Of a DNA stretch of 64,000 bases, positions 1 through 8,797 are shown one piece after another. Made by a program: the position numbers and the translations under genes. Each line of letters starts with the position of its first letter. The first letter of the stretch is position 1. The notes beneath the pieces are model-generated. The model did not search any database, had not been told where the DNA came from, and was given only the letters and a program-made list of their open reading frames with translations. Where the stretch lies: contig CP000781.1 in assembly GCA_000017645.1 (NCBI GenBank), positions 1,516,001 through 1,580,000 of the forward strand. Direction: 5' to 3'. Source of the DNA: Xanthobacter autotrophicus Py2. Lineage in GTDB: Bacteria; Pseudomonadota; Alphaproteobacteria; Rhizobiales; Xanthobacteraceae.

Positions 1-596
1 CAGTTGAAGGCGGCGTCGCAGGTGCCCTGCTGCACGGCGATCACCGCATTCTCGTGCGAGCCGGCATAGACCACCTTGCCGAAGAACTGGTCGGGGGTGA
101 TGCCCATCTTGTTCAGGGAGAAGCGCGGCACGTTGTTGCCGGAGGTGGAATTGGGATCCACCAGGCACAGGTTCTTGCCCTTCAGGTCTTCGATGGACTT
201 GTAGGGGCTGTCGGCCTTCACATAGAGCACCGAGTGATAGCCCTTGGTGCCGTCCGCATTCACCTCGATGGCGAAGGCCTCGATCTTGGCGCCGGTCATG
301 AGCGCGCGGGCGAACGAGGAGGGGCCGTAGGAGGCGATGTGGATGTTGCCGGCGCGCTGGCCCTCGATCACCGCCGCATAGTCATTGGCGATGCGCAGGG
401 TCACCTTGGTGCCGAGTTGCTTGGAGAGATAGTCCATGAGCGGCGCGAAGCGCTCGGTGACGCCGGAGGCGTTCTCGGCCGGGATGATGGCGAACACCAG
501 CTCGGGATACTTGGCCTTCCAGTCCTGCGCGGCGGCGGCACCGGCAGAGACGGCGAGCGCGGCACAGGCCGCGATCAGGGTACGACGGTTCAGCAT
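1..596 (-). CDS. phnD: Phosphonate ABC transporter substrate-binding protein PhnD (3' end outside window)
   Basis: Periplasmic phosphonate-binding component of an ABC importer. About 198 N-terminal codons are visible. The protein begins MLNRRTLIAACAALAV, a signal peptide ending near AAAAQD, followed by the PhnD-type fold with a phosphate/phosphonate-contacting SYGPSSFARAL segment and the CLVDPNSTSGNN loop typical of the family. The ATG lies at 596-594. The C-terminus runs off the left edge. phnC lies 98 bases upstream on the same strand, so the locus probably reads phnC-phnD-phnE leftward. Identification rests on motif recognition and the adjacent PhnC. Confidence 0.85.
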   Translation of the reverse strand, partial: MLNRRTLIAACAALAVSAGAAAAQDWKAKYPELVFAIIPAENASGVTERFAPLMDYLSKQLGTKVTLRIANDYAAVIEGQRAGNIHIASYGPSSFARALMTGAKIEAFAIEVNADGTKGYHSVLYVKADSPYKSIEDLKGKNLCLVDPNSTSGNNVPRFSLNKMGITPDQFFGKVVYAGSHENAVIAVQQGTCDAAFN

Positions 597-694
597 TTCA
601 GGCTCCTGTCGGCAGGTCTTGATTTCAAGCGCACGGATTTGGAACAAACCGGTGCGACCGGCCTCCGGGGAGGCCGGCGCGGGGCGGCAGGCGT

Positions 695-1504
695 TCAGGC
701 CAGCGCCGCGGATTGCGGAATGGCGCCGCCGAAGGCGGGCTTGGCCACGGGCAGGTCCATCACCTCCCCGGCTTCGAGGCCATAGAGGTCGTGGGCCACC
801 TGCTCGGTGAGGGCGGCCGGGGCGCCGTCGAACACCACGCGGCCCTGCGCCATGCCCACGAGGCGATCGCAATAGGTGCGCGCCAGGTCGAGGGAGTGCA
901 GGTTGCACAGCACGGTGATGCCGAAGTGCTTGTTGATGCGCAAAAGCGCGTCCATCACGATGCGGGTGTTGCGCGGATCCAGGGAGGCGATGGGCTCGTC
1001 CGCGAGGATCAGCGCCGGCTCCTGCGCCAGCGCGCGGGCGATGGCCACCCGCTGCTGCTGGCCGCCGGAGAGGCTGTCGGCGCGCTGCGCGGCCAGCGGG
1101 GCGATGTCGAACTGGTCGAGGGCGGACAGGGCGATGGCCCGGTCCTCGGCGCTCCAGCTCTTGGTGAGGGCGCGCCAGGCCGGCGCGGTGGCGAGCCGCC
1201 CCATGAGCACGTTGGTGAGCACGTCGAGCCGGCCCACCAGGTTGAACTGCTGGAAGATCATGGCCGCCTCGGCCCGCCACGCGCGCAGGGCGCGGCCCTT
1301 CAGGGCGGTCACGTCGCGGCCGTCATGGAGGATGCGGCCGGAGGAGGGGTCCTGCAGGCGGTTGATCATGCGCAGCAGCGTCGACTTGCCGGCGCCGGAG
1401 CGTCCGATGACGCCGACAAAGGCACCCGCGCCGATCTGAAGATCGACGTTGGACACGGCCTCCTTGTCGCCGAAGCGGCGGGTGAGGCCCTCGATCACCA
1501 GCAT
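695..1504 (-). CDS. phnC: Phosphonate ABC transporter ATP-binding protein PhnC
   Basis: ATPase subunit powering phosphonate import at the inner membrane. The 269-residue protein has Walker [10 protein letters not shown] at residues 34-42, the Q-loop in MIFQQFNL, signature LSGGQQ at 145-150, Walker B LILADEP at 165-171 and the H-loop His203. Length and order fit PhnC, and the residues around [19 protein letters not shown] are characteristic of it. It is followed leftward by phnD. Pho control is likely for the family, but I found no convincing direct-repeat Pho box upstream. A dyad is noted separately. Confidence 0.9.
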   Translation of the reverse strand: MLVIEGLTRRFGDKEAVSNVDLQIGAGAFVGVIGRSGAGKSTLLRMINRLQDPSSGRILHDGRDVTALKGRALRAWRAEAAMIFQQFNLVGRLDVLTNVLMGRLATAPAWRALTKSWSAEDRAIALSALDQFDIAPLAAQRADSLSGGQQQRVAIARALAQEPALILADEPIASLDPRNTRIVMDALLRINKHFGITVLCNLHSLDLARTYCDRLVGMAQGRVVFDGAPAALTEQVAHDLYGLEAGEVMDLPVAKPAFGGAIPQSAALA

Positions 1505-1637
1505 CGGGTCGCTCCGTTGCGCGTCCGAACCCTGATAAGGGGTGAGCGCAACATCCGTGTGACGACCGGTGGGCCAGCCGCCGCCGATGTGTTTTCGGGA
1601 TGGTTTCAGGGGCCGCCGCGCGGGGGCGTCAGGGAAA

Positions 1638-1662
1638 TGTCACGGGATCGTCGATTGTGACA
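1638..1662. promoter_or_regulatory. Dyad TGTCAC-N13-GTGACA upstream of phnC
   Basis: A perfect six-base inverted repeat about 135 bases upstream of the phnC start codon. The half-site resembles that of several transcription factors and part of a Pho half-site, but the inverted arrangement is not a classical Pho box. The operator role is inference only. Confidence 0.25.
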
Positions 1663-1788
1663 AACGCCAATCCGGGGCCTTGCGGCCGACGCGGAGACGC
1701 CGGGGAGGTGTGGGCTCCCCGGCGCCGCGGATCGACCGGACCACGCTTTGTTGTGTTCTTCGATCCGGCGAGTGGTGTGGCCAGCGGC

Positions 1789-1872
1789 TCAAACCATGCC
1801 GAGGAGCACGGCGCCAACGAATGCGAAGGCGGCACAGGTCTCGATCACGGTGAGCAGATGGCCGAAGGTCAC
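1789..1872 (-). CDS. Possible 27-residue single-span membrane peptide
   Basis: The minus strand reads from GTG (1872) to TGA (1789-1791) and gives a peptide beginning MTFGHLLTVIETCAAF and ending VGAVLLGMV. It is almost wholly hydrophobic, with one likely membrane span and Cys13. A purine-rich GAGGA lies about seven bases before the GTG, at good ribosome-binding distance. It is far too short for a length-based gene finder. No function is known to me. An accidental open frame remains possible. Confidence 0.4.
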   Translation of the reverse strand: MTFGHLLTVIETCAAFAFVGAVLLGMV

Positions 1873-2072
1873 CGTTTTTCCTCGCGAAGTCGATCTCGCA
1901 AAGAACCTTAACAAATTCTCAAAATGCGTGAAGAGGTAAGATGTGCTGCACCGCGGCCGGTATTGTGTTGCGACGCATGACTGTCGGAAGCCAAGTGTGC
2001 CCCGGTTCTGCCTTTTTCTCGACGCTGCGGCGCAAGCGGCGGTGTCGAGAAAAGTTTGTGAAATATTGTATT

Positions 2073-3338
2073 TCAGCGGGAGATGGCGCTTTCCAGCAGA
2101 TTCGCCACCGCCAATGCCTGCCGATCGCGGCCGAACCGGCCCACCAGCTGCACGCCCACGGGCAGTCCGTCCGCCGTCTCAAGGCCGGCAATGTTGATGG
2201 CCGGACAGCCCAGCAGCGTCCACAGCCGGCAGAACATGGCCGAGCCGGTGGTGGCAAAGCCCTCCGGTGCCGGCCCGGGGGCGGAGAAGGTGAGGAGCGC
2301 GTCCACCTCACCGAACACATCGCCCAGCTTCTGCCGTGCGCGCTTGGCGGTGCGCCGCGCCTGATCGTAGGTGTCGGGCGCGATCTGGGTGGCGGCATCG
2401 AGATGGGCGGCGAGCAGCGGCGAGAGGCCGGCGCGGTCGTAGGCCAGCTCGTCGGCGAAGGCGAGGGCGGCCTCGAAATCCTGGATAATGGGCTGGGCGG
2501 CGTCGGCGGCCTCCAGCTCTTCGGGCAGGTCGAGGTCGAAGACGCGCGCGCCCCTGGCCTCGGCGGCGCGGGCGGCGGCGTCCAGCGCGGCATGGGCCTC
2601 GGCGGAGGCACTACCGGCGCGCGCGGTGCGCACGATGCCGATGCGCGGTCGCTCTGCGGTCTCCTCGCCGATGTCGAGGTCGCGGCCGGTGATGGCGGCG
2701 GCGGCAAAGGCGGCGTCCCGCACCCGGGCGGCGAACAGGCCCATGGTGTCGAGGTGCCAGGAGAAGGTCTTCATCCCCAGCGTGGGCAACAGGCGGAAGG
2801 TGGGCTTGTAGCCGGTGACCCCGCAGAAGGCGGCGGGGCGGATGACCGAGCCGGCGGTCTGGGTGCCGATCGCCAGGGGCAGCATGCCCGCCGCCACCGC
2901 CGCCGCCGAGCCCGCCGAGGAGCCGCCCGGCGAATGGGTGAGCCGGCGCGGGTTGCGGGTCTGCGATGGCTTCAGGAAGGCAAATTCCGTGGTCACGGTC
3001 TTGCCGACCACGAGGCCGCCGGCCCGGCGCGTCATGGCCACTACCGGGGCGTCGTTGCGCGGCCGGTGGCCGGCATAGAGCGCGCTGCCGTAGGCGGTGG
3101 GCAGGTCCCGCGTGTCGATGATGTCCTTCACCCCCACCGGCAGGCCGGCGAGGGCGCGCGCCGTGAGCCCGGCCTGATCCGCCGCCGCGCGCGCCCGGTC
3201 GAGGTCGAGGGCGGCGAAGGCCTGCACCTCGCTCTCGCGGGCGCCGACGGCCCGCGCCACCTGTTCCAGCACGGCGCGGGGCGTGGTGCGCCCGGCGTGG
3301 AGGTCGGCGGCAAGGTCGCGGGCGAAAAGGAGGGTCAT
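2073..3338 (-). CDS. Amidase-signature family hydrolase
   Basis: Amidase of the Ser-Ser-Lys family, hydrolysing a C-N amide bond (substrate unknown). The 421-residue protein carries the catalytic Lys in GVKDIIDT (near residue 71), the glycine/serine-rich SPGGSSAGSAA motif with the cis-Ser, and the nucleophile Ser in GTQTAGSVIRPAA. I chose the ATG at 3338 (MTLLFARDLAADL) because family members begin just before this point. Upstream in-frame codons extend into low-complexity sequence. The closest character is AtzF/GatA-like catabolic amidases rather than tRNA amidotransferase, as no gatB or gatC lies nearby. Confidence 0.85.
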   Translation of the reverse strand: MTLLFARDLAADLHAGRTTPRAVLEQVARAVGARESEVQAFAALDLDRARAAADQAGLTARALAGLPVGVKDIIDTRDLPTAYGSALYAGHRPRNDAPVVAMTRRAGGLVVGKTVTTEFAFLKPSQTRNPRRLTHSPGGSSAGSAAAVAAGMLPLAIGTQTAGSVIRPAAFCGVTGYKPTFRLLPTLGMKTFSWHLDTMGLFAARVRDAAFAAAAITGRDLDIGEETAERPRIGIVRTARAGSASAEAHAALDAAARAAEARGARVFDLDLPEELEAADAAQPIIQDFEAALAFADELAYDRAGLSPLLAAHLDAATQIAPDTYDQARRTAKRARQKLGDVFGEVDALLTFSAPGPAPEGFATTGSAMFCRLWTLLGCPAINIAGLETADGLPVGVQLVGRFGRDRQALAVANLLESAISR

Positions 3339-3414
3339 GGGGTTACTCGAGGCATGGCGCAAAGGGCGCCCACCATGCGCAGGCGGCAGCGTGCGCGCAA
3401 TGGGGGCGGGGGCC

Positions 3415-4497
3415 CTACTGCACCGGCAGGATGCGCTTGCCGGTGCGGGCGGCGTCGTCATAGACGCGGGTGTCGCCGGGCTTCAGGGAATAGCAGGTGT
3501 CGGCGATCACCGGACGGCCCGCCGCCAGGAGCTGGCTCACGGTGGCGAAACGGTAGCCCTTGGCCCGCAGCGCCGGGATCAGGATCCTCAGAGCCTCGGC
3601 GGTATGCTTGCCGCGCCCGTTGGCGTGCATGAGCACGATGGAGCCGGGGCGGATGGAGCGCAGCATGTCTTCGGCCATGCCCTTGGCGCCGATGAAGGCG
3701 GGATCGCCCGAATCCACATCCCACTGGATGGCGAGGTGGCCGGTGTCGTTCACATAATTCAGCGATTCGGCGCTGCATGAGCCGTAAGGGAAGCGGAACA
3801 GCTCCGCCCCGCCAGTCGCCTGCGCCGGTGCGCTCGGGAGCATGCAGCCCTTGGCCTTCACCTCAGTGCGGCGCAGGGCGAGGGCCACGTCCGCGTCGTC
3901 CACCTGCCGGCGCATGGCGTCGCCCGTGCGCACGGTGAGGTTGGCGTGGGACCAGGTGTGGTTGCCCATCTCGAACTGGTGGTCAGCGGTGAGCTGGTCG
4001 CCGCGCTCGGTGTGGCTCATCAGCCATTTGCCGCCGGCGAAGAAGGTGGCGGCGACATTCTCGGCGCGCAGGTAATCCACCAGAGCACCGTCATAGCCGG
4101 AAATCTCCGCCGAGGCCTCGCACAGGTCGAAGGTGAGGGCGACCAGCTTCTCTCCCGGCGGCAGCTCCACCCGGCGGATCGAGCCGCGGAGCGCCGCCGG
4201 CACCGGGGGCAGGGTGGGCGTCGCCATGTCGGGCAGGGTCACCGGGCCGCCGGCACGCGGGCGCACAATCTCCTCCCCCGGCTTCGCGGCCAGCGCCGCG
4301 GGCGAATAGCAGGCCGGCCCCGCCGCTGGTCCGGCGAGAACCGGAAAGGAGGCAGGCAACAGCAGGAGCGCGAGGCAAAGAGTGGATCGGACGGACACGG
4401 CAAACTCGACAGGTGCGAAGGATCGGTCTTTCGCATAGGCGCCCGCGCGGCCCTTGGCCAGTGCGGGCCGGTCACGAGCTGTTGCGCGCGGAAACAT
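3415..4497 (-). CDS. Polysaccharide deacetylase (NodB-like), secreted
   Basis: Carbohydrate esterase family 4-like protein. It has the first metal/catalytic motif in ALTFDLCEAS, the metal-binding His pair in GNHTWSHANL, and a later FPYGSCS segment. A hydrophobic leader (LCLALLLLPASFPVLA) follows about 40 residues of charged sequence, so the true start may be the GTG at 4398 (VSVRSTLCLAL) rather than the ATG at 4497. Neither has a strong ribosome site. The first motif reads TFDLCE where many members read TFDDG, so substrate and activity are uncertain. Likely exported to the periplasm. Confidence 0.75.
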   Translation of the reverse strand: MFPRATARDRPALAKGRAGAYAKDRSFAPVEFAVSVRSTLCLALLLLPASFPVLAGPAAGPACYSPAALAAKPGEEIVRPRAGGPVTLPDMATPTLPPVPAALRGSIRRVELPPGEKLVALTFDLCEASAEISGYDGALVDYLRAENVAATFFAGGKWLMSHTERGDQLTADHQFEMGNHTWSHANLTVRTGDAMRRQVDDADVALALRRTEVKAKGCMLPSAPAQATGGAELFRFPYGSCSAESLNYVNDTGHLAIQWDVDSGDPAFIGAKGMAEDMLRSIRPGSIVLMHANGRGKHTAEALRILIPALRAKGYRFATVSQLLAAGRPVIADTCYSLKPGDTRVYDDAARTGKRILPVQ

Positions 4498-4616
4498 CAG
4501 CGCGAGCAGGGGGGCCGATCAACAGATTCCATTTGAGAAGGGCGCTGCGGCAGGCTAACCGGCGGATTGCGGGCGCCGGCCATCAGGCGGTGGCCCCGAT
4601 CGCGGGATCCGAGCCC

Positions 4617-5465
4617 ATGAATCTCCTCTCCATCCAGTCCCATGTCGCCTACGGCCATGTGGGCAATGCCTCCGCCGTATTTCCGCTCCAGCGGCTCGGG
4701 GTGGAGGTGTGGGCCATCAACACCGTGCAGTTCTCCAATCACACCGGCTACGGGGCGTGGCGCGGGCAGGTGTTCGAGGCGGCGGTCATCGGCGAGCTGG
4801 TGGAGGGCATCACCGAGCGCGGGGTGCTGCCGCGCTGCGACGGCGTGCTCTCCGGCTACATGGGCTCGGCGGACATCGGCGCCGCCATCCTCGACGCGGT
4901 GGCGCGGGTGAAGGCGGCCAACCGCAATGCCGCCTATTGCTGCGACCCGGTGATCGGCGACGTTGGGCGCGGCATCTTCGTGCGCCCCGGCATCCCCGAA
5001 CTGATGCGCGATCTCGCGGTGCCGGCGGCGGACGTGATCACCCCCAACCAGTTCGAGCTGGAGCTGCTCTCGGGCCGCGCCTGCGCCTATATCGACGATG
5101 CGATCGCGGCTTGCGACGCCCTCCACGCCCGGGGTCCGAAGGTGATTCTCGTCACCAGCCTCAACGTGGCGGAGACCCCGCCCGATTGCATCGACCTGAT
5201 CGCCTCGGGGCCGGACGGGCGCTTCCTGGTGCGCACGCCGCGCCTCGCAGTCTCGCTCAACGGGGCGGGGGATGCCATCGCCGCCCTGTTCTTCTTCCAC
5301 GTCCAGCGCACGGGATCGACCGCCGAGGCGGTTTCCGCCGCCGCATCCTCCATTTACGGGGTGCTGGAGCGGACGGAAAAAGCACAGTCTCGGGAATTGC
5401 TGCTGGTGGAGGCCCAGGACGAGTTCGTGCGGCCCTCCCGGCTCTTTCCCGCCTCGGTGATCTGA
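4617..5465 (+). CDS. pdxY: Pyridoxal kinase PdxY
   Basis: ATP-dependent kinase of the vitamin B6 salvage pathway, phosphorylating pyridoxal to pyridoxal 5'-phosphate in the cytosol. The 282-residue protein starts [17 protein letters not shown], the PdxY substrate-loop signature. It has the DPVIGD segment, the TPNQFELE motif and the [12 protein letters not shown] anion-hole/catalytic Asp motif of ribokinase-like enzymes. ATG at 4617. Transcribed divergently from the deacetylase. Confidence 0.92.
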   Translation: MNLLSIQSHVAYGHVGNASAVFPLQRLGVEVWAINTVQFSNHTGYGAWRGQVFEAAVIGELVEGITERGVLPRCDGVLSGYMGSADIGAAILDAVARVKAANRNAAYCCDPVIGDVGRGIFVRPGIPELMRDLAVPAADVITPNQFELELLSGRACAYIDDAIAACDALHARGPKVILVTSLNVAETPPDCIDLIASGPDGRFLVRTPRLAVSLNGAGDAIAALFFFHVQRTGSTAEAVSAAASSIYGVLERTEKAQSRELLLVEAQDEFVRPSRLFPASVI

Positions 5466-5562
5466 GGCAAAAATGTGGCGGCCACCCCCGTGGCTGCCGT
5501 GACCCGGAAGACGCCGTGCGCGTGCATGCTGCGGTCACAGAGACCTGTAGAGACCTGTTCGC

Positions 5563-6471
5563 ATGCCGCGCCGCTTCGTGACCCTGGATGTGTTCACCTC
5601 CCGCCCGTTCGGAGGCAATCCGCTCGCCGTGGTGCTCGACGCCCAGGGGCTCGACGACGCGGCGATGCAGCAGATCTCCCGCGAATTCAACGTCTCCGAG
5701 ACGGTGTTCGTGCTGCCGCCGAAGAACCCCGCCAACCGGGCGCGCATCCGCATCTTCTCCGTCGCCCACGAGATGCCGTTCGCCGGCCATCCCACGGTGG
5801 GGGCGGCGGTGCTGCTGGCGCTGGAGGACAAGCTGGTCAAGGGCACCCTGAAGATCGAAGAGCCTATCGGCACCGTCACCTGTGAGGTGACGACCCAAAG
5901 TGCGGGCCAGGGCGCCGGCTCACGCAAGGGGGTGGCGGTGTTCACCGCGCCGCGCAAGGGCGAGCTGGAGGAGGTGGACATCTCCCGTGCCGCCTGCGCC
6001 GAGGCGCTGAATCTGGATGAGAGCGACATCGGCTTCGACGCCCATCGCCCGGTGGTGGCCTCGGCCGGCGTGCCGTTCCTGTTCGTGCCGCTGGCCAACC
6101 TCACCGCGTTGGCCCGCGCCCGGCCGGACGAGGCGGCTTTCATCAATTCCCTCGGCGGCTTCGGCGAGGCGCTCTACCTCTACACCCTGGACGAGGAGGG
6201 CGACGCCGATTTCCGCGCCCGCATGTTCTCCCCCGGCCTCGGCACCGAGGAGGACCCCGCCACCGGTGCCGCTGCCGCCGCCTTCCCCTGCGTCCTGCTC
6301 GATGCCGAGAACCGGGTGGACGGCCACCACAAGGTGCGCATCGACCAGGGCTTCGAGATGGGCCGCCCCAGCCGGGTGGACCTCGGCTTCACCGTGAAGG
6401 GTGGGCAGGTGCTCGACGCCACCATCGGTGGCTCCGCCGTGGTGATCACCGAAGGGGTGCTCCACATCTGA
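5563..6471 (+). CDS. PhzF family isomerase-like protein
   Basis: Member of the phenazine-biosynthesis PhzF/DAP-epimerase-fold family (302 residues). It shows the N-terminal FVTLDVFTSRPFGGNPLAVV signature, the catalytic-Glu region SREFNVSETVFV, the FAGHPTVGAAVLL motif and the C-terminal GLGTEEDPATGAA motif. No phenazine genes are nearby, so a housekeeping role of unknown substrate is more likely than phenazine synthesis. It lies 97 bases after pdxY and could be co-transcribed. Confidence 0.85.
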   Translation: MPRRFVTLDVFTSRPFGGNPLAVVLDAQGLDDAAMQQISREFNVSETVFVLPPKNPANRARIRIFSVAHEMPFAGHPTVGAAVLLALEDKLVKGTLKIEEPIGTVTCEVTTQSAGQGAGSRKGVAVFTAPRKGELEEVDISRAACAEALNLDESDIGFDAHRPVVASAGVPFLFVPLANLTALARARPDEAAFINSLGGFGEALYLYTLDEEGDADFRARMFSPGLGTEEDPATGAAAAAFPCVLLDAENRVDGHHKVRIDQGFEMGRPSRVDLGFTVKGGQVLDATIGGSAVVITEGVLHI

Positions 6472-6609
6472 GCCTTATCAATATGTGGATTTGACAGAAC
6501 TCACGGTAGGCGTGGGAAATAGCGAGCAGTCTGACCTTGGCTGGGACGCGATCGCTCCTATGTGTGCTGCATCGCAACACTCCCACTTGCCCTTCCGGAG
6601 GGTATCATC

Positions 6610-7704
6610 ATGAGCGCGCCCACCCTGTTCGACAGCTTCCGCCTCGGCGACATGACCCTGCCCAACCGCATCGTCATGGCGCCGCTGACCCGTAACCGCG
6701 CCGGTGCCGGCTTCGTGCCGAGCCCGCTGGCTCCTGAATATTACGCCCAGCGCGCCGACGCGGGCCTGCTCATCACCGAGGCCTCGCAGATCTCCCAGCA
6801 GGGCCAGGGCTATCAGGACACCCCCGGCATCTACACCGACGCCCAGGTCGAGGGCTGGAAGGCCGTGACCGACGCCGTGCATGCCCGCGGCGGGCACATC
6901 GTCATCCAGCTCTGGCACGTGGGCCGGGTCTCCCACACGTCGCTGCAGCCGAACGGCGGCGCGCCGGTGGCGCCTTCCGCCATCACGGCCGCGACCAAGA
7001 CCTTCGTGAACAACGCCTTCGCCGACACCTCCGAGCCCCGCGCGCTGGAGCGCTCCGAGATCCCCGGCATCCTTGAGGATTATCGCCGCGCCGCCGCCAA
7101 CGCCATCAAGGCCGGCTTCGACGGGGTGGAGATCCACGGCGCCAATGGCTACCTGATCGACCAGTTCCTGAAGGATGGCTCGAACAAGCGCACCGACGAC
7201 TACGGCGGCTCCATCGAGAACCGCGCGCGCTTCCTGCTGGAGGTGGTGGACACCATCGTCGCCGAGATCGGCGCCAACCGCACCGGCCTGCGCCTGTCGC
7301 CGGTATCCCCGGCCAACGGCATCAGCGACAGCAACCCGCAGGCCCTCTTCAACCATGTGGCCGAGCAGCTGGAAAAGCGCCACCTGCTCTTCGTCCATGT
7401 GGTGGAAGGTGCCACCGGCGGCCCGCGCGACGTGGCGCCGGACTTCTCCTTCGATGCGCTGCGCCAGCGCTTCACCGGCCCCTGGATCGTCAACAACGGC
7501 TATGACCTGGAGCTGGCCCAGAGCGCGATCGGCGCTGGCAAGGCGGACCTCGTCGCCTTCGGCAAGCCGTTCATCGCCAATCCGGACCTGGTGGAGCGCC
7601 TGCGCCGCAATGCGCCGCTGAACGAGCCCGACCGCGACACCTTCTACGGCGGCGGCGCCAAGGGCTATACCGACTATCCCACCCTTGCGGACGCGGCGGC
7701 GTGA
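6610..7704 (+). CDS. Old-yellow-enzyme family alkene reductase (NemA-like)
   Basis: FMN-dependent NAD(P)H oxidoreductase reducing activated C=C bonds or nitro compounds. The 364-residue protein has the N-terminal PNRIVMAPLTRNRA flavin-site motif, the substrate-site pair in HGANGYLIDQFL, and the RTDDYGGSIENRARF family signature. I chose the ATG at 6610 (MSAPTLFDSF), preceded by GGAG. The Nudix gene overlaps its stop codon by three bases, so the two are translationally coupled. Confidence 0.88.
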   Translation: MSAPTLFDSFRLGDMTLPNRIVMAPLTRNRAGAGFVPSPLAPEYYAQRADAGLLITEASQISQQGQGYQDTPGIYTDAQVEGWKAVTDAVHARGGHIVIQLWHVGRVSHTSLQPNGGAPVAPSAITAATKTFVNNAFADTSEPRALERSEIPGILEDYRRAAANAIKAGFDGVEIHGANGYLIDQFLKDGSNKRTDDYGGSIENRARFLLEVVDTIVAEIGANRTGLRLSPVSPANGISDSNPQALFNHVAEQLEKRHLLFVHVVEGATGGPRDVAPDFSFDALRQRFTGPWIVNNGYDLELAQSAIGAGKADLVAFGKPFIANPDLVERLRRNAPLNEPDRDTFYGGGAKGYTDYPTLADAAA

Positions 7705-8444
7705 CCACCGACGCCGGCTGGGGTTTCAAATGGAACGTGGACCGGCGCATCGCGCCGGTCCATCGCCTTGAGCTGCGCGCCGAGCCGGGCGGCTGGCCGG
7801 AACTGGAGGTCCAGCGCGCCGAGGTGGACGCCCATTTCGCCAAAAGGGCTGCTGACAATCCACACCTGTGGAACGGCCCCATCCTGCTGTTGCGCGACTA
7901 TGCCTTTGCCGACGGGGTGCTCTCCGGCGGTTTCCGGCACACGGATTTCGCCGCCTTCACCTTCTGGCGCGATAACGGCTGGCGCGACCTCGGCATGGTC
8001 AACGCCTTTGCGCTGGCGGCCATCGAGGGCGCGGACGGCGGCTTCATCCTGGGGGTGATGGGGCCGACCACGGCTTCGGCCGGTCGCACCTATTTTCCCG
8101 GCGGCACGCCCGATCCCTCAGACGTCACCGCCGACGGGCGGGTGGACCTCCACGCCTCCATGCTCCGCGAGCTGGAGGAGGAGACCGGTCTCAAGCCCTC
8201 CGACATCGCCCGCGATGACGGCTTCACCGGCCTGTTCGACGGCCCGCGCGTGGCGCTGCTGGGCCGCCTCGTCTTCGATACCCCCGCCGATGTGCTGGCC
8301 GCGCGCATCCGCGCGTTCCTGGCGCGTGAGCACCAGCCGGAACTATCCGACGTGGCGGTGGTGCATTCGGAGGCCGACATCACCGAACACATGGCCCCGT
8401 TCGCGGTGGACTACATGCGGGCGCGCTGGGCGCAGCGCGGGTAG
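7701..8444 (+). CDS. Nudix hydrolase domain protein
   Basis: Protein of 247 residues starting at a GTG that overlaps the TGA of the reductase gene. The Nudix box is recognisable late in the protein: a Gly-rich FPGGTPDPSD segment followed by RELEEETGL, providing the metal-binding REXXEE core. The N-terminal 130 residues match no family I can name, as in ADP-ribose-type Nudix proteins with an N-terminal extension. The nucleotide substrate cannot be assigned from sequence. Confidence 0.75.
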   Translation: MTTDAGWGFKWNVDRRIAPVHRLELRAEPGGWPELEVQRAEVDAHFAKRAADNPHLWNGPILLLRDYAFADGVLSGGFRHTDFAAFTFWRDNGWRDLGMVNAFALAAIEGADGGFILGVMGPTTASAGRTYFPGGTPDPSDVTADGRVDLHASMLRELEEETGLKPSDIARDDGFTGLFDGPRVALLGRLVFDTPADVLAARIRAFLAREHQPELSDVAVVHSEADITEHMAPFAVDYMRARWAQRG

Positions 8445-8551
8445 ATCGCCACCCGGCTGACGTCACCCCACTGTCGTCACCCCCTTGCGCCGGCCCGATC
8501 CCTCCGGTATGAGCTTCCTCCCGATCTATCGAGCGAAGAGTAGAGCGCCCC

Positions 8552-8656
8552 GTGTCGTCCCGTGCGACCAAGACTGCCGCTTCTGCCCCCCGGACCATCA
8601 AGGTTCCGGGCAACGCTCTGATTCTGCGCGCGCTTCTTCTCCTTAGCCGCCCCTGA
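8552..8656 (+). CDS. leuL: Leucine operon leader peptide
   Basis: A 34-codon frame opens at GTG 8552 and ends at TGA 8654-8656. Its last third reads NALILRALLLLSRP: six Leu codons and one Ile codon within nine codons, immediately before a set of hairpins and 141 bases before leuA. This is the hallmark of ribosome-mediated attenuation: stalling at Leu codons when charged tRNA-Leu is scarce lets leuA be transcribed. The start could instead lie at a later codon. The Leu run is unambiguous. Confidence 0.75.
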   Translation: MSSRATKTAASAPRTIKVPGNALILRALLLLSRP

Positions 8657-8724
8657 GGGCCGGCCGGGCTTTGCCTGGGCACTCAGGGGACACGCCGCCG
8701 TCGGGTTGAAGACCCGGCGCCCGT
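8650..8724 (+). promoter_or_regulatory. leuA attenuator hairpins
   Basis: CCCCTGAG (8650-8657) pairs with CTCAGGGG (8682-8689), with an inner CCGGGC/GCCTGG stem. Its 5' arm overlaps the leader stop codon, as expected for a ribosome-sensitive structure. A second stem pairs 8699-8706 with 8712-8719 around the loop TGAAG and is followed by a short T run (CCGTTT), the likely terminator. Folding is by eye. Confidence 0.55.
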
Positions 8725-8797
8725 TTCGGCTTATGATCCGGCAAAACCGCGCCCGACCGATGACGGGCTCCGCCGGACCGCCAGAAGGACCGTTCCG

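Larger units (their letters stand above)
1505..2072. other. 568-base intergenic region between phnC and the amidase gene
   Basis: No long credible gene is present. It holds a dyad at 1638-1662 and a possible 27-residue membrane peptide gene at 1789-1872 on the minus strand. Around 1900-2070 the DNA is less G+C-rich than its neighbours and probably carries promoter sequence. Confidence 0.6.
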
